Assembly: GCA_022841375.1 (NCBI GenBank)
Contig: JALHRQ010000001.1
Location: 672,892-736,891 of the forward strand
Source: Burkholderiales bacterium
GTDB lineage: Bacteria; Pseudomonadota; Gammaproteobacteria; Burkholderiales; SG8-41
Direction: 5' to 3'
Length of the DNA stretch: 64,000 bases
Shown here: positions 25,775-35,269 of the stretch, piece by piece
How the letters are laid out: the number at the start of each line of letters is the position of its first letter
How positions within the stretch are numbered: the stretch's first letter is position 1
Notes under the pieces: model-generated
Databases searched by the model: none
Told to the model about the DNA's origin: nothing
What the model saw: only the letters and a program-made list of their open reading frames with translations
Program-made: the position numbers and the translations under genes

Positions 25775-26731
25775 TCAACCACGAGCCGCACCCTGCGCTG
25801 AATGCGGCGCCCTGGAAAGCAGCGCCGGCGCCGTACCGGCGCGTGAGTAAATTTCAGCAATGCACGATTGCATGCCGACTGTCCAGACCGGCATGCGTAA
25901 CCCGAACCGTTGCGCAAGTCGTGCACAGCTCAGCCTTGAATTGGCCGGCCGCGCAGCGGGAAGCGGGAAATCGGCAGAGGTGATGGGCACCACCTCGCGG
26001 CACTTGATTGCCGGATTTTTTGCCTTTGCCTCGGCAATGATGGCGCTGGCGAATCCATGCCAGCTGGTCGAACCTGCAGCAGTCAGATTGAAAATTCCGC
26101 TTTCAAAACATTCCATCTTGCGACGCGCCATATCCTGTCGCAACGCATGAACCGTAGATTCCGCAACCAGGCGGGCCGGGGTCGGCGCACCCACCTGATC
26201 AGCCACCACACGCAAATGCTCCTGCTCCCCCGCCAGCCGCAACATGGTGCGCAGGAAATTTTTGCCATGCGCCGCATAAATCCAGCTGGTACGGAAAATC
26301 AGGTAATCCCCGCCGGCATCACGCACGGCCCGTTCACCCGCCAGCTTGCTGCAGCCGTAAACGTTGCGCGGATTCACTGCATCGATCTCTACGTAGGGAT
26401 CCGCTTTGCACCCGTCAAATACGTAGTCCGTCGAATAATGCACCAGCAGTGCACCATACCGCTTCGACAATTGCGCCAGCAAACCCGGCGCTTCCGCATT
26501 AATCCGGTGCGCCTGAACCGGTTCGTCTTCAGCCCGGTCTACCGCTGTATAAGCGGCTGCATTAATGATCAGCGTCGGTTTGACGGTATCCATGGTCTTG
26601 ATCAGCGTGCGCGGCTGCGCAAGATCACACAATCTACGATCGGCAACAAAGAGCTGGCCCAGCGCCGGCAGCACGCGCGCAAGCTCCCGACCGATCTGAC
26701 CGGTCGCACCGATGAGCAGGATCCTGTTCAC
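25775..26731 (-). CDS. rfbD: dTDP-4-dehydrorhamnose reductase
   Basis: Last step of dTDP-L-rhamnose synthesis. N-terminal NAD(P)-binding loop GATGQIGRE, STDYVFDG, and the short-chain dehydrogenase active-site YGCSKLAGE (YxxxK) are all present. 318 residues; the last 20 or so (APALLSRAPHSAQGAARG) extend beyond the usual RfbD end. It overlaps rfbC by 4 bp. Confidence 0.94.
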   Translation of the reverse strand: MNRILLIGATGQIGRELARVLPALGQLFVADRRLCDLAQPRTLIKTMDTVKPTLIINAAAYTAVDRAEDEPVQAHRINAEAPGLLAQLSKRYGALLVHYSTDYVFDGCKADPYVEIDAVNPRNVYGCSKLAGERAVRDAGGDYLIFRTSWIYAAHGKNFLRTMLRLAGEQEHLRVVADQVGAPTPARLVAESTVHALRQDMARRKMECFESGIFNLTAAGSTSWHGFASAIIAEAKAKNPAIKCREVVPITSADFPLPAARPANSRLSCARLAQRFGLRMPVWTVGMQSCIAEIYSRAGTAPALLSRAPHSAQGAARG

Positions 26732-27273
26732 GTAAAAACCTCGGCGTCACGGAACGGCACCCCTTGAGCGTCCTTTGCCGACAGCGTTGGCTGACTTTGC
26801 AACGGCCAGCTGATCGCCAGATGGGGATCATCCCAGCGGATGCAGCGCTCATGCTGGGGAGCCCAGTAATCTGTTGTTTTATATAAAAATTCCGCGCCTT
26901 CCGATAAAACAAGAAAGCCATGGGCATAACCGGGCGGAACCCACAGGCTGCGCTTGTTTTCGGCCGACAGATGCACGCCGGTCCACAACCCGAATGTCGG
27001 TGATGACCGGCGGACGTCCACCGCGACGTCAAAGACTTCTCCGGCAATCACCCGCACCAGTTTTCCCTGGGGTTGCCGGATCTGGTAATGCAGACCCCGG
27101 AGTACCCCTTTTGCTGATCGGGAGTGATTGTCCTGCACAAAATGGTCGTTCACGCCGGTCAACTGCTCGAATACGCTGGCGTTGAAGCTCTCGAAGAAAA
27201 ACCCACGCTCATCCCCGAATACCTTCGGTTCAATGATGACCGTGCGCGGAATCCCATGACTCATGATGTTCAT
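26728..27273 (-). CDS. rfbC: dTDP-4-dehydrorhamnose 3,5-epimerase
   Basis: Cupin-fold epimerase of the rhamnose pathway. Conserved [20 protein letters not shown] with the catalytic His, GEVFDVAVD and the [12 protein letters not shown] motif are present. 181 residues is standard. Start and stop codons overlap the neighbours by 4 bp (ATGA), as throughout this operon, implying translational coupling. Confidence 0.95.
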   Translation of the reverse strand: MNIMSHGIPRTVIIEPKVFGDERGFFFESFNASVFEQLTGVNDHFVQDNHSRSAKGVLRGLHYQIRQPQGKLVRVIAGEVFDVAVDVRRSSPTFGLWTGVHLSAENKRSLWVPPGYAHGFLVLSEGAEFLYKTTDYWAPQHERCIRWDDPHLAISWPLQSQPTLSAKDAQGVPFRDAEVFT

Positions 27274-28160
27274 GCCCGGATCCCCTTCTCGCGCAGCAGA
27301 TCCAGCAGGTACTGACCATAGCCGTTCTTGCCGAGCGGCTGCGCCAGCGCATTCAGGTCATCGTTGTCGATCCAGCCGCTGTTCCAGGCAATTTCCTCCG
27401 GACAACAGACCTTGAGTCCTTGCCGTTTCTCGATGGTCGAAATAAACAATGACGCATCGACCAGTGACTCATGGGTGCCCGTATCGAGCCATGCATGGCC
27501 GCGCCCCATTGCCATCACCTCAAGCTGACCACGCTCAAGGTAAATGCGGTTGACGTCCGTAATCTCCAGTTCGCCGCGGTGCGAAGGCTTCAGTCCTGCG
27601 GCAATCTCCACAACCTGATTGTCGTAAAAATAAAGCCCGGTAACGGCAAAGCGTGATTTTGGTTTTTCAGGCTTTTCTTCCAGGCTGACAGCCTTACCTT
27701 CAATGTCAAATTCAACAACCCCATAACGCTGGGGATCAGCCACTTGATAGGCAAACACCGTAGCTCCATTTTTCTGGGCGCAGGCAGACCGCAGGTCGTT
27801 GGCGAATTCATGGCCGTAAAAAATGTTGTCGCCAAGAACCAGCACCGATTCGCGCTCGCCGACGAAATCGCGGCCGATGATGTAAGCCTGCGCCAGACCG
27901 TCAGGGCTGGGCTGAACCGCGTACGACAGCTTGATGCCCCATTGCTGACCGTTGCCCAGCAGTTGTTCAAACCGCGGCGTGTCCTGCGGCGTCGAAATGA
28001 CCAGGATGTCGCGTACGCCGGCGAGCATCAGCGTCGCCAGCGGGTAATAAATCATCGGTTTGTCATGAATCGGCAGCAACTGCTTGGAGACGGCGATCGT
28101 CACCGGATACAGCCGGGTGCCCGACCCGCCAGCCAGAATGATGCCGGCACGATTGCTCAT
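27270..28160 (-). CDS. rfbA: Glucose-1-phosphate thymidylyltransferase
   Basis: First committed enzyme of dTDP-rhamnose synthesis. [14 protein letters not shown] at the N-terminus, [20 protein letters not shown] and the [12 protein letters not shown] motif with catalytic Lys identify RfbA. 296 residues is typical. It overlaps rfbB and rfbC by 4 bp each. Confidence 0.96.
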   Translation of the reverse strand: MSNRAGIILAGGSGTRLYPVTIAVSKQLLPIHDKPMIYYPLATLMLAGVRDILVISTPQDTPRFEQLLGNGQQWGIKLSYAVQPSPDGLAQAYIIGRDFVGERESVLVLGDNIFYGHEFANDLRSACAQKNGATVFAYQVADPQRYGVVEFDIEGKAVSLEEKPEKPKSRFAVTGLYFYDNQVVEIAAGLKPSHRGELEITDVNRIYLERGQLEVMAMGRGHAWLDTGTHESLVDASLFISTIEKRQGLKVCCPEEIAWNSGWIDNDDLNALAQPLGKNGYGQYLLDLLREKGIRA

Positions 28161-29221
28161 GCCCGCGCCTCACTGTTCCTGATGGTCCACTGCTGATAGG
28201 CACCGGTTTTCACGTCGCTGACCCACTCCTGGTGATCGAGATACCAGAGCAGGGTCTTGCGCATGCCGCTGGAAAATGTTTCGGTCGGCTGCCAGCCGAG
28301 ATCACGCCCGATTTTGCGTGCATCGATCGCATAACGGCGGTCATGTCCCGCCCTGTCTTGCACGAAAGTGATCAGGTTCGAATACGGGCCGTCAGCATGC
28401 GGTCGCATTTCATCAAGCAATTCGCAGATATTGTGTACTACGGCAAGATTGGTCATCTCGCTGTTCCCGCCGATGTTGTACATCTGGCCCGCAATGCCGC
28501 GTTCGAGAACAATCCTGAGCGCCATGCAATGATCGCCAACATGAAGCCAGTCGCGCACGTTCATGCCGTCGCCGTAAATCGGCAACGGCTTCCTGTCCAT
28601 TGCATTGGCAATAATCAGCGGGATCAGTTTTTCCGGAAACTGCCGCGGACCATAATTATTTGAACAGTTGGTGGTCAGTACCGGCAGTCCATAGGTGTGG
28701 TGCCACGCACGCACCAGATGATCGGCCGCCGCCTTGGAAGCGGAATACGGACTGTTGGGCTGATAGAGACTGGCTTCTGAAAACGCCGGATCAGCGGCAC
28801 CCAACGATCCGTAAACCTCGTCGGTGGAAACCTGCAGAAATCGAAACCGGCTTCGTGCGCCGTATTGCAGCTTGCTCCAATAACTCCTCGCCGCTTCGAG
28901 CAGCGTATAGGTGCCGACAATATTGGTCTGGATAAAATCCTGCGGCCGATTGATCGAACGATCAACATGGGACTCTGCCGCAAAGTGCACGATGGCACGC
29001 GGCGCGTGTTCCACCAGCAGACGATCTACCAGTCTGCGGTCCTGTATATCTCCGCAGACGAAATCGTATAGCGCGTTGCCCTGCAATACGGCCAGGTTCT
29101 CAAGGTTTCCGGCATAAGTCAGCGCATCAAGGTTGATAACCGGCTCGCCTGTTTCAAGCAACCAGTCAAGAATAAAGTGGGAGCCGATGAAACCTGCTCC
29201 TCCGGTCACTAATATGGTCAT
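28157..29221 (-). CDS. rfbB: dTDP-glucose 4,6-dehydratase
   Basis: NAD-dependent dehydratase of the extended short-chain family. [10 protein letters not shown] binds the cofactor, [12 protein letters not shown] and [10 protein letters not shown] supply the catalytic Thr/Asp/Glu region, and the YSASK motif is YxxxK. 354 residues. It is the first gene of the operon rfbBACD-nucleotidyltransferase-manC, transcribed away from the eps cluster from the divergent control region at 29376-29445. Confidence 0.96.
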   Translation of the reverse strand: MTILVTGGAGFIGSHFILDWLLETGEPVINLDALTYAGNLENLAVLQGNALYDFVCGDIQDRRLVDRLLVEHAPRAIVHFAAESHVDRSINRPQDFIQTNIVGTYTLLEAARSYWSKLQYGARSRFRFLQVSTDEVYGSLGAADPAFSEASLYQPNSPYSASKAAADHLVRAWHHTYGLPVLTTNCSNNYGPRQFPEKLIPLIIANAMDRKPLPIYGDGMNVRDWLHVGDHCMALRIVLERGIAGQMYNIGGNSEMTNLAVVHNICELLDEMRPHADGPYSNLITFVQDRAGHDRRYAIDARKIGRDLGWQPTETFSSGMRKTLLWYLDHQEWVSDVKTGAYQQWTIRNSEARA

Positions 29222-29375
29222 TCATCAGCCTTAAAAGAGGGTTTCTGGACGCAAAATGGGGGCCTTGCAGCCCATAAATTCGACTCGTGACAGAGCATCC
29301 GGGAAACATGCCCGTGTGTCCGGCCAGGGTAATTCGGCTGGTCCCTGCTTTTTTCACCGGCAACCAGACAGCGCG

Positions 29376-29445
29376 ATTATCAGTAGCCCGGTCACCACGC
29401 TCTGTTCGATATCGAACATATGCAGTAGACTGATTGCTGGATTCT
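29376..29445. promoter_or_regulatory. Divergent CRP-like operator: rfb operon and CPBP/epsL genes
   Basis: Site 29403-29418, TGTTCGATATCGAACA, is a perfect 16-bp palindrome with TC/TA flanks. At 29.5 bp on the left, on the minus strand, lies GATAAT (29381-29376), five of six matches to the sigma-70 -10. At 29.5 bp on the right, on the plus strand, lies GATTCT (29440-29445). One operator could thus serve class II promoters in both directions, for rfbB (start 29221) and the CPBP protease (29516). Confidence 0.65.
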
Positions 29446-29515
29446 TCCGTCATGCGCTCACATCTTCTGACCGCATTTACAACGGTGCTTACAGAGTCAC
29501 GGAGCGAAGCCTGAA

Positions 29516-30220
29516 ATGCCCAGAACGCTCACCTACAGTCGTTCCCTAACGCCCACTCCGGCTGCGGCAAGAATCATTCCTTTTGCGGTTTTCATCGGTT
29601 TCATTGTGTTGGAGTCGGCAGCGGGCGAATGGCTGCGATCGAAGGGGCTGGATACGCGCTGGCTCTACGCCGCACGCGCCGTTACGGTCGGCGCGTTGCT
29701 GCTGATCTTCTGGCAGCACTACACCGAACTGCATCAGCGGGCGGGCATTGATGTCCGGCAGGTGATACTGGCAATTGTTGCAGGCCTCATAGTGTTCGTT
29801 TTGTGGATCAATCTTGACCAGCCTTGGGCAACCACAGGGGCGCCGGCGACATTCAATCCGGTTTCCGCGCAAGACGGGGGGGTGGACTGGATACTCGTCA
29901 GCTTTCGTTTACTGGGGCTGGCGCTGATCGTTCCGGTGATGGAGGAATTGTTCTGGCGCTCATACTTGCAGCGCCGGATTGATGCCGAGGACTTTCTCTC
30001 CCACGACCCCGGCAGCGCCAGCATTTACGCCATATTGATCAGTGCGGCGCTGTTTGCATCAGAACACGGCCAGTGGTTTGCCGGCCTGATCGCAGGGCTG
30101 GTCTACACCGCTGTTTACATGCGCAGCCGCAATCTATGGCTGCCGATCATCAGTCACGCCACCACCAACGCTGCGTTGGGATGGTGGATTCTCGCAACCG
30201 ACCAATGGCAATTCTGGTGA
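29516..30220 (+). CDS. Exosortase-associated CPBP (CAAX-type) intramembrane protease
   Basis: Polytopic membrane protein of the CPBP/Abi family in the form found beside exosortases. Conserved motifs: EELFWR (E143, E144, R148), a first His in ASEHGQW (H184) and a second in SHATTNAALG (H214), matching the glutamate-type active site of this fold. Seven or so hydrophobic segments; 234 residues. It is the first gene of the plus-strand eps side of the divergent operator. A role in processing or protecting sorted proteins is known only by genomic association. Confidence 0.85.
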   Translation: MPRTLTYSRSLTPTPAAARIIPFAVFIGFIVLESAAGEWLRSKGLDTRWLYAARAVTVGALLLIFWQHYTELHQRAGIDVRQVILAIVAGLIVFVLWINLDQPWATTGAPATFNPVSAQDGGVDWILVSFRLLGLALIVPVMEELFWRSYLQRRIDAEDFLSHDPGSASIYAILISAALFASEHGQWFAGLIAGLVYTAVYMRSRNLWLPIISHATTNAALGWWILATDQWQFW

Positions 30221-30240
30221 ATACAAAACGACTAAACCTG

Positions 30241-31449
30241 ATGAACACGGGCCGCTATGTGGTGGTGACGGCGGCCGCCCTTGCCTCGCTCACAATGGCA
30301 CGCACAGCAGATGCCCAGGCTGATATTGAAGCTGCCAATGCGCCCAGACGCGCGGTGAGCGTCGCCTTCGGCGTTGACATCAGTCACGATTCCAATCTGT
30401 TCAGGCAACCCTCATCCGCTCAGCTCACCGCGGACACCATCACCGTTGCCTACGTCGGACTGCGTCTGGACAAGCAGGTTTCACTGCAAAGATTCCAGCT
30501 CGATGTCACAGAAACGATGAACAAGTATGCAAAAACTTCTTATCTTGATTTTGATTCACTCGACTATCGGGGCGCATGGCTGTGGCAACTGGATTCAATC
30601 GCCTCCGGAACGTTCAGCGCGGATCGTAAGGAGTCTCTGGTTCCATTTGAAGACGTCTTGAACCCCGGCAATATCACACGCAACATTCGCGTCACCGAAA
30701 CACAGGCATTTAATATGGTTGTCCCGACCCTTGGCCACTGGCACTTGCAGATGGGCGTCAACCAGTCGACACAGACCAGCGAAATAGCCGTGGAAATCCA
30801 GCCCGATTTCAAGGCGGTCAGCCACGAAGCGGGAATTAAATATGAAGCGTCTTCCGGCAGTTCGGTGACGGCGCTGCTGCGTTCAACCACCGGTGATTAC
30901 ATCAACCAGAGTTCCAGCAGGCTATTGGGCACGGGCTACCAGCAGGACGAAAGCGAGATCCGGGTCAGCTGGCTTGCCAGCGGAAAATCGACATTCAACG
31001 GTCGGCTAACATGGCTCGATCGCAGCCAGGATGGCGCCTCCCAGCGCAATTTCTCCGGAGTTACCGGCGAACTCATCTACGCTTGGGCGATCACCGGGCA
31101 GACGATCCTGAATTTCATCGTCAAACGCGATCTCGTGCCGTTTCAGGATCCGTCCGGGAGCTACATCGCGGCTGATACCATTGCGATAGACCCTACCTGG
31201 AAATTTTCAGACAAAACGACCGTGCACCTGTTGGCCTCACACACCAACAGCAGCTTCGACGGCTACGCCAGCACCGCTTCACCACGGCGCACCGATACTC
31301 TGAACCTGCTCGAACTCGGCGCCACCTGGGCAGCGGCAAACCGGCTGATCATTGGCGGCAGCCTGCTCATGCAGTCAAGGGACTCGACGATCGCCGCTTT
31401 TGCATTCAAGAACTACATCGCCAGGGTCACCGCGTCATACCTGTTCTGA
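30241..31449 (+). CDS. epsL: EpsL-type outer-membrane beta-barrel protein of the eps locus
   Basis: Predicted outer-membrane beta-barrel: signal peptide (ending ARTADAQ), then alternating strands throughout and a C-terminal aromatic residue (VTASYLF), the classic barrel end. Sequence features such as GVDISHDSNLFRQ match EpsL-type proteins of Methylobacillus-like eps operons. 402 residues from ATG 30241. A GTG at 30217 overlapping the CPBP stop codon (GTGA) is an alternative start that would add eight residues and allow translational coupling. A role in polymer export is inferred from family context. Confidence 0.8.
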   Translation: MNTGRYVVVTAAALASLTMARTADAQADIEAANAPRRAVSVAFGVDISHDSNLFRQPSSAQLTADTITVAYVGLRLDKQVSLQRFQLDVTETMNKYAKTSYLDFDSLDYRGAWLWQLDSIASGTFSADRKESLVPFEDVLNPGNITRNIRVTETQAFNMVVPTLGHWHLQMGVNQSTQTSEIAVEIQPDFKAVSHEAGIKYEASSGSSVTALLRSTTGDYINQSSSRLLGTGYQQDESEIRVSWLASGKSTFNGRLTWLDRSQDGASQRNFSGVTGELIYAWAITGQTILNFIVKRDLVPFQDPSGSYIAADTIAIDPTWKFSDKTTVHLLASHTNSSFDGYASTASPRRTDTLNLLELGATWAAANRLIIGGSLLMQSRDSTIAAFAFKNYIARVTASYLF

Positions 31450-31890
31450 TCAAGCGCTCAGGCCGCACCCCTGCCTGCTGAACGAAAATGATCGCAGCCA
31501 AGAAACGAAGCAACGGGCCAGCGAAGACACGTCGCCCTAACTGACGTCAGCGCCGGGACCGTTCCGGTTTCACGCCGGCACCGCTGCAATCCCATCCGGT
31601 CTTCTTTTACTTAGCAACACCAGTCAACCGGGCATCTGCTGATTTCGTTCACGCAGCAACCGCGACATATGTTCGATAGCGAACAGATCATCATTACTCC
31701 GCGCCGTAATCTGCGACCTGTCTGATTCTCCCATCATCCCGGTGTCTTTATTCCGGGATGCCGGAATTAAAAATCTGTCATCGGCATAAACGGCAAAACA
31801 GAGCTACGTAATGATCCTCATCTGCAAAATCACCGCGGAATTCAAAGTCGCCGTCACCTTGGCAGTCACTGGAAAAACCATACCCTCCGC
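31450..31890 (+). promoter_or_regulatory. Control region of the main eps operon
   Basis: 441 bp without a credible gene. It contains a CRP-like site TGTTCG-ATAG-CGAACA (31670-31685), which matches the operator at 29403 in 15 of 16 bases and extends to CATATG...GAACAGAT (reverse orientation). TAATCT begins at 31707 at the 29.5-bp distance. A 7-bp inverted repeat ATCCCGG/CCGGGAT (31736-31742 and 31753-31759) follows in the predicted leader, which would be about 170 nt. No terminator for epsL is obvious. Confidence 0.6.
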
Positions 31891-33009
31891 ATGCCATCTT
31901 TCATGAAAATCCCTCATCTCATCTCTTTTCCATCACTGTTTCTGGCGCTCATCTTTACCGCAGGATGCGGCAAAAGTGAAGAAAAGGCCGTCGCAAGTCA
32001 GGTGGCCGCCAAGGTCAATACAACGGAAATCACCGTCTATCAACTCAACAGCGTACTGGCCAGAACCCCGAACGTAACTCCTGCGACTGAACACCGGGTC
32101 AAACGCGAGATTCTGGATAACCTGATTGACCAGCAACTGGCAAAGCAGAAAGCCATTGAAAATAAACTCGACCGGTCGCCAAACGTTCTGCAAATGCTGG
32201 AAGCCGCCAAAACGGAAATCCTGGCGCGGGCCTACCTCGAACAGATCAGTACGGCGCAAACCAAGCCCACTGAAGAAGAGGTCAAACGTTACTTCGATGA
32301 ACATCCCGATCTGTTCACGCAACGGCGCATCTACAGCATCGAGGAAATCTCGCTGCCGGTTCAACCCGGTATCGCTGACGCGTTGCGGGAGCAGACCGCA
32401 AAATTGCGCTCCATGCAGGATATTGCCGCGTGGCTGCGCTCACGCGAGATCCAGTTCACCGCAAACAGCGGCGTGCGCGCGGCCGAACAGCTTCCGCTTG
32501 ATTACATTGCGATCATGCGCGCCATGAAAGACGGCGAGACGCGGGTATTCGAGCTGCGGGGCAGCGTGCAGGTCATTCGCGTCGTCGCCAGCAAACACGT
32601 TCCGGTCACCCAGGCGGCAGTAGCGCCAAAAATCCGTCAGTTCCTGTTCGGTCAGGTCTCCAGTGCAGCCGTCGCCAGGGAAATGAAGCAGGTCAAGGAA
32701 GTGGCCAAGATCGAGTACATCGGTGAATTCGCAGTCACTCCTGAAGAAGCAGATGCCAAGGCCAAAGCGCTGCAGGAAAGCAAAATCAAAACTGCTACGG
32801 ATGAAAAAGCCCGCCAGGAGGCCGATGCAGCAGCCCGTGAAGCGGCAAAAATCCAGGCCGCCGCTGAATCCCTTGAACGCGCCGACGCCGTGGCCAAGGC
32901 CAGGGCACAGGCTGAACAGGACCGCCGTGCGGCTGAGGCAAAAGCACCTGTCTCAGGAACTGCGCAAGCGCCGATGGAAAACCTTCAAAAAGGCGCGCGG
33001 GGGCTCTGA
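31891..33009 (+). CDS. epsD: EpsD-family peptidyl-prolyl isomerase lipoprotein
   Basis: Periplasmic SurA/parvulin-type protein of eps loci. The lipoprotein signal ends at FTAGC (Cys 26), followed by an N-terminal helical chaperone domain (about 40-140) and a degenerate parvulin domain (about 150-265). Residues 285-372 form a highly charged Ala/Lys/Glu coiled-coil tail (EADAKAKALQES, KARQEADAAAREAAK), unusually long for the family. An internal ATG at 31903 is an alternative start. It heads a tightly packed operon that runs to at least 53164. Confidence 0.85.
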   Translation: MPSFMKIPHLISFPSLFLALIFTAGCGKSEEKAVASQVAAKVNTTEITVYQLNSVLARTPNVTPATEHRVKREILDNLIDQQLAKQKAIENKLDRSPNVLQMLEAAKTEILARAYLEQISTAQTKPTEEEVKRYFDEHPDLFTQRRIYSIEEISLPVQPGIADALREQTAKLRSMQDIAAWLRSREIQFTANSGVRAAEQLPLDYIAIMRAMKDGETRVFELRGSVQVIRVVASKHVPVTQAAVAPKIRQFLFGQVSSAAVAREMKQVKEVAKIEYIGEFAVTPEEADAKAKALQESKIKTATDEKARQEADAAAREAAKIQAAAESLERADAVAKARAQAEQDRRAAEAKAPVSGTAQAPMENLQKGARGL

Positions 33010-33051
33010 TGAACCTTCCCGCTTCTATACAACCCGGAATGGATATCTGCC

Positions 33052-33861
33052 ATGCACATTAGCCGAATTGCCACTCTGGTGCTGGCGGTCATAACCGTCG
33101 CCACCAGTCTTTACGCCAACGCCCAGACACCCCCGGCCGAATACCGGCTGGGTGATGGTGACAGTATCCGCGTGCTGGTATTCCAGAATCCGGATCTGAC
33201 GCTGGAAACGCGGGTCAGTGAAGCCGGCACGATTTCTTACCCGCTGGTCGGCAACCTGACAATCGGCGGCATGACCATCCCCGGTGCCGAGCGAACCATC
33301 GCCACCGCATTGAGCGCCGGCGGATTCATCCAAAAGCCGCAGGTCAACATCATATTGCTGCAGAACCGCGGCAATCAGGTTTCCGTTCTCGGGCAGGTCG
33401 GACGTCCCGGCAGATTCGCGCTCGAAACTTTCAGCACCCGGCTTTCGGAAATGATTGCGATTGCCGGCGGCATCGGTGTCGCCGGCGCCGACACCGCCAT
33501 CGTCACCGGCACGCGTAACGGCAAAATTTTTCGTCGGGAAATCGACATCGCCGGGATGTTTCTCGACAACAACCTGCAGGATGACCTGGTGGTGGCGGGC
33601 GGCGACGTGATCTTCGTCCAGCGTCAGCCGATGTATTACATCTACGGCCAGGTGCAGCGTGCCGGTGCCTTCCGCATTGAACGCAACATGACGGTCCGCC
33701 AGGCGCTGGCGCTCAGCGGCGGTCTGACCGCGCGGGGCACCGAACGCAAGCTGGGTGTATACCGGCGTGGCCCCGAAGGCAGGATCGAGCAAATCAACCC
33801 TGACATGAACGAACTCGTTCGCTCGGACGACGTTCTCTACGTCCGGGAAAGCCTGTTTTAA
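33052..33861 (+). CDS. epsE: EpsE-family polysaccharide export protein
   Basis: Wza-like export protein of the poly_export/SLBB class. A signal peptide ends at YANAQ. The PES domain is at AEYRLGDGDSIRVLVFQNPDLT. SLBB-type repeats follow (VSVLGQVGRPGRFAL and YYIYGQVQRAGAFRIE). 269 residues; no lipobox Cys, unlike Wza. It would form the periplasmic/outer-membrane exit with EpsF/EpsG. It lies 42 bp after epsD and 10 bp before epsF. Confidence 0.92.
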   Translation: MHISRIATLVLAVITVATSLYANAQTPPAEYRLGDGDSIRVLVFQNPDLTLETRVSEAGTISYPLVGNLTIGGMTIPGAERTIATALSAGGFIQKPQVNIILLQNRGNQVSVLGQVGRPGRFALETFSTRLSEMIAIAGGIGVAGADTAIVTGTRNGKIFRREIDIAGMFLDNNLQDDLVVAGGDVIFVQRQPMYYIYGQVQRAGAFRIERNMTVRQALALSGGLTARGTERKLGVYRRGPEGRIEQINPDMNELVRSDDVLYVRESLF

Positions 33862-33871
33862 GGATATCGCC

Positions 33872-35269
33872 ATGAACAGCATGAATCTTCTGCAGGTTTT
33901 CCTTATCCTGAAGGCGCACTACAAGGCGGCGTTGATTACCTTTATCGTGGTGACCGCCGTAGGTATCGCCATTACCCTGATGGCGCCCAAACAATACCTT
34001 GCCACCACCGATATCGTATTTGACGTCAAGACACCGGATCCGGTGATCGGACAACTGCTGCCGGTGTTGCCGGGATATATCGCCACGCAGATTGAGATCG
34101 TCAACAGTGAACGCGTGGCGCAGCGGGTGGTCAAGACGACGCGGCTCGATGAAAGCCCGACCGTGCAGGCGGACTGGAAACGCGAGACGGGCGGCAAGGG
34201 CAAACCCGAGGCCTGGATCGGCAAGTTGCTGCTGAACAAGCTCGCAGTTACCGCTTCTCGCGAAACCAGCATCATCCATATCAGCTATACCAGTGCCGAT
34301 CCCACATTTGCCGTGGTCATTGCCAATGCGTTTGCGCAGTCCTATCTCGACGCCAATATAGAACTGCGGGTTGATCCGGCTCGCCAGTACGCCCGATGGT
34401 TCGAGACTCAGGGCAAGACCCTGCGCGACAACCTCGAAAAAGCCCAATCCAAACTCTCGGAGTTTCAGCAGCAGAATGGCATTGTCGCCAAAGACGAGCA
34501 ATACGACGCCGAGACCACCAAGCTCAGCGAACTCACCAGTCAGCTCACAGTCGCCATGGGTGCGACTGCTGATGCCCAGAGCAAGCAGCGATCCGGATCC
34601 GATGCATTACCGGAAGTGACGAGAAATTCCGTGGTCATGGGGCTGCGCAGTGACATTGCCCGGCAGGAAGGCAAGCTGCAGGAAACCGCAGGCAACCTCG
34701 GCAAAAATCATCCGCAATATCAGCGTATGGAGTCGGAGCTGGCAGCGCTCAAGCGTCAGCTCGACAGTGAAACCCGTCGGGTCACCGACGGCTACGCCAG
34801 CACCCGCTCCGTCAGCAAAGATAATGAAAGTGAGCTCAAAGCGTCGATTGCTGCCCAGGAAAAGAAGCTTTTGGATTTCAAATTCCGCCGTAACCAGTTG
34901 TCTGTTCTCCAGCGCGATGTGGACGCCGCGCAAGTGGCCTACGACACCGTCGCCGCGCGTTTCAACCAGAGCACGCTTGAAAGCCAGATGACCCAGGCCA
35001 ATGCTTCTGTGCTGAGTTATGCGTCACAGCCCACCGTGCCGACATTCCCCAACGTGCCCAAGGGGCTGTTGATGTCGCTGGGTGCAGGCTTGCTGCTTGC
35101 CGCCGCCATTGCCTTCGTCATTGAACTGCTGGACCGTCGCGTGCGCAGCACCGCAGATCTCACCCAGGCGCTGGAAGTGCCGGTGTTGTCGGTGATCCGC
35201 CGCCTGCATCGCAGACGGTCAAACAAACTCCTTTTCTGGCGCCGCAGCCCGGCGATTGCTGCTCCGTGA
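33872..35269 (+). CDS. epsF: EpsF-family chain-length determinant protein
   Basis: Wzc/Wzz-type inner-membrane co-polymerase without kinase domain. An N-terminal transmembrane helix (about 16-36) is followed by a Wzz domain, a long periplasmic coiled coil (about 180-390) and a second helix near the C-terminus (LLMSLGAGLLLAAAIAF) with a Pro-rich approach (QPTVPTFPNVPKG). The short cytoplasmic tail is basic (LHRRRSNKLLFWRR). 465 residues. Pairs with the separate kinase EpsG; the two genes overlap by 4 bp. Confidence 0.92.
   Translation: MNSMNLLQVFLILKAHYKAALITFIVVTAVGIAITLMAPKQYLATTDIVFDVKTPDPVIGQLLPVLPGYIATQIEIVNSERVAQRVVKTTRLDESPTVQADWKRETGGKGKPEAWIGKLLLNKLAVTASRETSIIHISYTSADPTFAVVIANAFAQSYLDANIELRVDPARQYARWFETQGKTLRDNLEKAQSKLSEFQQQNGIVAKDEQYDAETTKLSELTSQLTVAMGATADAQSKQRSGSDALPEVTRNSVVMGLRSDIARQEGKLQETAGNLGKNHPQYQRMESELAALKRQLDSETRRVTDGYASTRSVSKDNESELKASIAAQEKKLLDFKFRRNQLSVLQRDVDAAQVAYDTVAARFNQSTLESQMTQANASVLSYASQPTVPTFPNVPKGLLMSLGAGLLLAAAIAFVIELLDRRVRSTADLTQALEVPVLSVIRRLHRRRSNKLLFWRRSPAIAAP

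Noticed and set aside
29256-29549. 97-codon plus-strand ORF in the rfbB/CPBP intergenic region
   Set aside because: It overlaps the divergent promoter region and the CPBP start, and has no coding-like features.
31352-31540. Short plus-strand ORF at the epsL 3' end
   Set aside because: Mostly inside epsL in another frame, no ribosome site, no recognisable product.
33025-33882. Minus-strand ORF of 285 codons opposite epsE
   Set aside because: epsE motifs are unambiguous on the plus strand; the antisense frame is a composition effect.
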